25,354 bases of DNA. Source: Holophaga sp. (GTDB taxonomy: Bacteria > Acidobacteriota > Holophagae > Holophagales > Holophagaceae). Positions 21,588 through 25,354 of the stretch are shown here, one piece after another. The stretch lies in the NCBI GenBank assembly GCA_031292735.1, contig JARLGP010000177.1:1-25354 (forward strand), written 5' to 3'. Each line of letters begins with the position of its first letter. Position 1 is the stretch's first letter. The notes beneath the pieces are model-generated. The model was given only the letters and a program-made list of their open reading frames with translations, searched no databases and had not been told where the DNA came from. A program made the translations under genes and the position numbers.

Positions 21588-22337
21588 ATGGGCAAGCTTG
21601 ACGGCAAGATCGCACTCATTACCGGCGGTACCACCGGCATCGGCCTGGCCTCCGCCCGGCTGTTCCACCACGAAGGCGCCCGGGTCTACGTGACCGGGCG
21701 CAACCCGGAAACCCTGGCCGAGGCCCGGAAGCTGCTGCCCCCGGAGGTCAGCATCCTCCAGGCGGACAGCGCCAGCCTCGAGGACCTGGACCGGGTGGTC
21801 GCCCAGCTGAAGGCCCAGGCCGGGCGGCTGGACGTCCTGTTCGTCAACGCCGGGATCGGCGGGTTCCTGAGTCTGGCGGAAGCCACCGAGGCCCACTGGG
21901 ACCAGATCATGGACGTGAACCTCAAGGGCGCCTTCTTCCTGACCCAGAAGGCGCTGCCCCTGCTGGGGCAGGGCGCTTCGGTGCTGTTCACCACCAGCGT
22001 GGCGGACCGCAAGGGTCTCCCCGGGGCCTCGGTGTATTCCGCCTCCAAGGCCGGCCTGGCCGGCCTGGCCCGGGTCCTGGCGGTGGAGCTGGCGCCCCAG
22101 GGCATCCGGGTCAACAGCCTGGCCCCCGGCCCCATCGACACCCCCATCATGGGCAAGGCGGGATTGACGCCGGAAGCCCTGGAGTCCTTCCGCACCGGCG
22201 TGACCCAGATGGTCGCGCTCAAGCGCATGGGCACCGACGAGGAGGTGGCCACGGCCGCCCTGTTCCTGGCGTCCAAGGACAGCTCCTTCATGACCGGGGA
22301 GGAGATCCTGGTGGACGGGGGGGCCGCGGTGGTCTGA
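21588..22337 (+). CDS. Short-chain dehydrogenase/reductase (SDR, classical)
   Basis: A 249-residue NAD(P)-dependent oxidoreductase. The cofactor loop is TGGTTGIG (12-19), NAG is at 87-89, and the catalytic residues are Asn111, Ser137, Tyr150 and Lys154 (YSASK). The C-terminal LAPGPIDTPIM and FMTGEEILVDGG are standard. The ATG at 21588 is chosen because TAGGAG (21575-21580) lies 7 nt upstream; an in-frame ATG at 21555 sits inside the palindromic operator and is unlikely. TGRNPET after the second beta strand suggests NADP preference. It follows the TetR gene by 52 bp and probably has its own repressed promoter. The substrate is unknown. Confidence 0.94.
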   Translation: MGKLDGKIALITGGTTGIGLASARLFHHEGARVYVTGRNPETLAEARKLLPPEVSILQADSASLEDLDRVVAQLKAQAGRLDVLFVNAGIGGFLSLAEATEAHWDQIMDVNLKGAFFLTQKALPLLGQGASVLFTTSVADRKGLPGASVYSASKAGLAGLARVLAVELAPQGIRVNSLAPGPIDTPIMGKAGLTPEALESFRTGVTQMVALKRMGTDEEVATAALFLASKDSSFMTGEEILVDGGAAVV

Positions 22338-22360
22338 GGGCTCCGGGGCTTCGTCCCCTC
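22336..22360. terminator. Weak hairpin between convergent SDR and mgtA genes
   Basis: GAGGG (22336-22340) and CCCTC (22356-22360), plus an inner GGGG-CTTCGT-CCCC (22345-22358), allow alternative GC-rich stems in the 21-bp gap between the two stop codons. No U-run follows. Confidence 0.3.
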
Positions 22361-24926
22361 AATCGGGATAACGGCGGTAGAACCAGGTCTTCACCAGCTG
22401 GGTGAGGATCACGTAGACCGCCAGGATGCCCGCCAGCAGCGGCCAGAACAGGCCCGGCAGGGGGACGAAGCCCAGGGCTCCGGCCAGGGGTGAAACGGTC
22501 AGCCAGGCGCCTCCGGCCACGACGATCAGCGACGTGAGGATGAGCGGCCAGCTGGCCCAGCTCTGGAAGAACGGGATCCGGTTGGTGCGGATGATGTGGA
22601 TCACCAGGGTCTGGGTGAACAGCGATTCCACGAACCAGCCGGTGTGGAACAGGGCCGGGTTGTTCCAGCAGTGGAACACGTGCAGCATCACGTAGAAGGT
22701 GGCGTAGTCGAAGATCGAGCTGATCGGCCCGATCACCAGGATGAACCGCAGGATCTTGCCGATCTCCCACTTGCGCGGCCGGGTCAGCCACTCCTGGTCC
22801 ACCTGGTCGGTGGGGATGGGGGTCTGGGAAAAGTCGTAGAGCAGGTTGTTGGTGAGCACCTGGATCGGCAGCATGGGCAGGAAGGGGAGGAAGGCGCTGG
22901 CGCCCACCACGCTGAACATGTTGCCGAAGTTGGAACTGGCGGCCATCTTGATGTACTTGGTGATGTTGCCGAACACCCGGCGGCCTTCCAGCACGCCCTG
23001 CTCCAGGATCAGCAGGCTGTTCTCCAGCAGGATGATGTCCGAGGACTCCGGGGCGATGTCCACGGCGCAGTCCACCGAGATGCCCACGTCGGCCTTCTTC
23101 AGGGCCGGCGCGTCGTTGATGCCGTCGCCCATGAAGCCCACCACGTGCTCCCGGCTCTGCAGGGCGCGGATGATGTGCTCCTTGTGGGCCGGCGCCAGCC
23201 GGGCGAACACGCTGGTGGCGCCCACCGCCTCGGCCAGCTGGGCATCGCTCATGGCCTCGATCTGCGGCCCCAGCAGCATCCCCGCCACCGGCACGCCCAC
23301 CTCCGTGCAGATGTAGGCGGTGATGATCTCGTTGTCGCCGGTGAGGATCTTGACGTCCACCGACAGGCCGTGGAGCCGCTTCAGGGCCTCGATGGCGGTG
23401 TCCTTGGGCGGGTCCAGGAAGGCCAGGAAGCCCAGCAGGATCAGCTCGGATTCGTCCTTGACGGCGTAGACCGGCTCGTCGCTGGCGCCGGGCATCTGCT
23501 TGTAGGCCAGGGCGATCACCCGGAACCCCTGGGCGTTCAGCTGGTCCGCCAGCTGCCGGCGCTTGGCGTCGTGCTCGGGCAGCACCTCGATGATCTCGCC
23601 CTTCACCTCCACCCGGGTGCACTGGTCCAGCACCTCCTCCACGGCGCCCTTGCAGATCAGGGTGTTCAGGCCGTCCTTGTCCTCGACGATCACCGACATG
23701 CGCCGGCGCACGAAATCGAAGGGGATCTCGTCGATCTTGCGGAACGCCTCCTTGGCCTTGGTGCTCTCCTCCAGGTCCTCGTGGGCGAGGATCGCCTCGT
23801 CCATCAGGTTCTTCAGCCCGGTGTGGTGGTAGCTGTTCAGGTAGCCGAACTCCAGCACCCGGTTGCTTTCGTTGCCGTTGGCGTCCAGGTACTTCTCCAG
23901 CACGATCCGGCCCTGGGTGAGGGTGCCGGTCTTGTCGGTGCAGAGCACGTCCATCGCCCCGAAGTTCTGGATGGCGTTGAGCCGCTTGACGATCACCTTC
24001 TTGCGGGCCATGGCCAGGGCGCCCTTGGACAGGTTCACGGTGACGATCATGGGCAGCATCTCGGGGGTGAGCCCCACCGCCACCGCCATGGCGAACAGGA
24101 ACGCCTCCAGCCAGTTGTGCCGGCTCAGCCCGTTGATCAGGAAGACCGCCGGCACCATCACGGCGATGAAGCGGATCATCAGCCAGGTGAACGTGTTGAC
24201 CCCCAGGTCGAAGCTGGTGGGCTGGCGCTGGCCGGCGATGCTGGTGGCCAGGGAGCCGAAGTAGGTGCGGTCGCCGGTGCGCAACACCACCGCGGTGGCC
24301 GAGCCGTTTTCCACGTTGGAGCCCAGGTAGCAGATGTTGGGCAGGTCCAGCGGGTTGTCCGGGTCGGCCCCGGCCGGGCCGGCCTTGCGCTCCACCGGCA
24401 GGGCCTCCCCGGTGAGGGCCGACTGGTTCAGGAACAGGTCCTTGGCGGAGAGCACCCGCACGTCGGCCGGCACCATGTCGCCCGCCGCCAGCCGGATGAT
24501 GTCGCCCGGCACCAGCTGGCGCAGCGGCACCTCGGCCTCGGCGCCGGCCCGCACCAGGGTGGCGGTGTTGCTGACCATCGCCTTGAGCTTCTCGGCCGCG
24601 TGGTCGGCACGCATCTCCTGGAAGTAGCGGAGCACCACCCCCAGGATCACCATGACCAGGATGACGACCGCCGCGCGCAGGTCGCCGGTGAGGTAGGACA
24701 GCAGGCTGAGCGCCGCCAGCAGCAGCACCAGGGGGTTCCTGAGGTTGTCCAGCAGGCGGCGCAGCGGCGACGGCGGTTTCTCCCGGGCGATCTCGTTGGC
24801 CCCGTACTGCTTGAGGCGCGCCTCGGCTTCGGCCTGGGTCAGGCCCTCGGTCCGGGTCCCCAACTGGGCCAGGAGCGCCGTGCCGTCGGCCTTGGACTGC
24901 GCGATCCGTTCCGCCGGATTCGCCAT
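22359..24926 (-). CDS. mgtA: Magnesium-translocating P-type ATPase
   Basis: An 855-residue P3B-type ATPase importing Mg2+ across the inner membrane. Motifs: actuator TGEALPVE, membrane segment 4 with VGLTPEMLPMIVT (typical of MgtA/MgtB), phosphorylation site DKTGTLTQG (Asp331), KGAVEEVL in the nucleotide-binding domain, and hinge MGDGINDAPALKKADVGISVD (Asp601, Asp605). The C-terminal half has six further membrane helices, including NNLLYDFSQTPIPTD. The ATG at 24926 is used because AGAGG lies 5 nt upstream; the frame extends to a TTG at 24998 without a ribosome-binding site. No MgtC gene is adjacent, and the leader is too short to show a Mg2+-sensing riboswitch with confidence. Confidence 0.96.
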   Translation of the reverse strand: MANPAERIAQSKADGTALLAQLGTRTEGLTQAEAEARLKQYGANEIAREKPPSPLRRLLDNLRNPLVLLLAALSLLSYLTGDLRAAVVILVMVILGVVLRYFQEMRADHAAEKLKAMVSNTATLVRAGAEAEVPLRQLVPGDIIRLAAGDMVPADVRVLSAKDLFLNQSALTGEALPVERKAGPAGADPDNPLDLPNICYLGSNVENGSATAVVLRTGDRTYFGSLATSIAGQRQPTSFDLGVNTFTWLMIRFIAVMVPAVFLINGLSRHNWLEAFLFAMAVAVGLTPEMLPMIVTVNLSKGALAMARKKVIVKRLNAIQNFGAMDVLCTDKTGTLTQGRIVLEKYLDANGNESNRVLEFGYLNSYHHTGLKNLMDEAILAHEDLEESTKAKEAFRKIDEIPFDFVRRRMSVIVEDKDGLNTLICKGAVEEVLDQCTRVEVKGEIIEVLPEHDAKRRQLADQLNAQGFRVIALAYKQMPGASDEPVYAVKDESELILLGFLAFLDPPKDTAIEALKRLHGLSVDVKILTGDNEIITAYICTEVGVPVAGMLLGPQIEAMSDAQLAEAVGATSVFARLAPAHKEHIIRALQSREHVVGFMGDGINDAPALKKADVGISVDCAVDIAPESSDIILLENSLLILEQGVLEGRRVFGNITKYIKMAASSNFGNMFSVVGASAFLPFLPMLPIQVLTNNLLYDFSQTPIPTDQVDQEWLTRPRKWEIGKILRFILVIGPISSIFDYATFYVMLHVFHCWNNPALFHTGWFVESLFTQTLVIHIIRTNRIPFFQSWASWPLILTSLIVVAGGAWLTVSPLAGALGFVPLPGLFWPLLAGILAVYVILTQLVKTWFYRRYPD

Positions 24927-25112
24927 GCCCACCTCTTCCGCCCAACGCCTTGAATCCGTGGAGCCTGGGCTAGGGTAACGCCGTATTGCAAGATTCAAAT
25001 GGAAGGGTGCAGGAAAAAACCATCAGGGCGTCGACCGTTCCGGAGATGAACCATTCCGTGGCAGCCTGGCCCGCAGGGTCGCTACACTGTGCGCCCAGGA
25101 GGCCATGGACCG

Positions 25113-25354
25113 GTGCGCATCGCCAATCCCATCTATGACGTGGTGTTCAAATACCTGCTCGACGACGAGAAGGTGGCCCGGGTCGTGCTTTCCGCCCTGC
25201 TGGACAAGGAAGTGTTGGAGCGGCTGCTGGAAGTGTTCGACCAGGGCCTGGCGTCCCGCTCGGATCCGCACCTGCTGGACATCCTGGAAGAGAATTTCCC
25301 GGAGCGCCACCGGGAGGTGCTGCGCCGGCTCATGCGGGCCGGGGCCGAACAGGA
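25113..25354 (+). pseudogene. Rpn/PD-(D/E)XK transposase-family gene, internally deleted and cut by the window end
   Basis: Open to the end of the window (80 codons). The GTG at 25113 has AGGAGG 10 nt upstream. The first ~32 residues (RIANPIYDVVFKYLLDDEKVARVVLSALLDKEV) are the conserved N-terminus of the Rpn/putative-transposase nuclease family. The sequence then passes straight into LERLLEVFDQ, DPHLLDILEENFPERHREVLRRLMRA, which from my knowledge of the family is the region found after the nuclease core, some 150-200 residues later. The acidic and lysine residues of the PD-(D/E)XK core are absent. The likeliest reading is a remnant with an in-frame internal deletion; a genuine short family member is possible. 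Confidence 0.55.

Noticed and set aside
22596..24953. 785-codon open frame on the plus strand
   Set aside because: Antisense to mgtA, rich in Val/Gln/His/Gly from reading GC-rich codons backwards.
24927..24998. N-terminal extension of MgtA from a TTG
   Set aside because: No ribosome-binding site and unlike the family N-terminus; the ATG at 24926 is better supported.

Overview
The window is a GC-rich (roughly two-thirds G+C), densely coded chromosomal segment from a Gram-negative-type bacterium. Intergenic gaps are short, Shine-Dalgarno sequences are strong (AGGAGG or AAGGAG), and TTG/GTG starts are frequent. Small AT-rich islands mark promoters. Nothing in the sequence fixes the taxon. The mix of exported proteins, MprF, PoxB and many regulators would suit an Acidobacteriota (Holophagae-like) or proteobacterial soil organism, but that is only a guess. 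No rRNA, tRNA, CRISPR array or phage genes were seen.

Layout. 1-65 (-) is the start of an exported protein that runs off the window. 264-2258 (+) is a secreted mosaic protein with pentapeptide-like, Vgb/NHL-propeller-like and proline-rich parts, ending in a domain that resembles RNase-type toxin domains. It converges, with a 2-nt gap, on a two-gene operon (5550 to 2261, -): mprF (lysyl-phosphatidylglycerol synthase/flippase) and a virJ/acvB-like hydrolase, a membrane-lipid aminoacylation and de-aminoacylation pair. 5778-8624 (+) encodes a large secreted metzincin-type zinc protease with TIG-like domains. Its last ~70 codons lie antisense to the next gene (9465 to 8425, -), an exported protein of unknown function with a 38-residue tandem repeat. 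Three of these exported-protein genes share an AT-rich upstream box, AAATT-N4-ATTAAT.

9885-11612 (-) is poxB. 11772-12404 (-) is a TetR repressor, divergent from an isochorismatase-like protein that lacks the catalytic cysteine and a DHA2-type MFS exporter (12459-14445, +). The intergenic region carries two matching palindromic operators placed 33 bp apart over a sigma-70-like promoter. A long near-perfect inverted repeat (14541-14662) follows, resembling a MITE or REP element.

The next block, read leftwards, is a cytoplasmic PAS-GAF histidine kinase and a NarL-type response regulator (19673 to 17345). These are followed by an operon of a Tm-1-like UPF0261 ATP-binding protein, a PEP-hydrolase-like TIM-barrel protein and an EthD-like protein (17183 to 14718). 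The first two correspond to the two halves of the plant Tm-1 protein. A tandem palindrome sits between the regulators and this operon.

The right end holds an aldo/keto reductase (-) divergent from a TetR regulator and a short-chain dehydrogenase (+), with related 16-bp operator-like sites before the last two. It then has an MgtA-type Mg2+ P-type ATPase (-), and at the edge an Rpn/PD-(D/E)XK transposase-family gene that appears to have lost its catalytic core by internal deletion.
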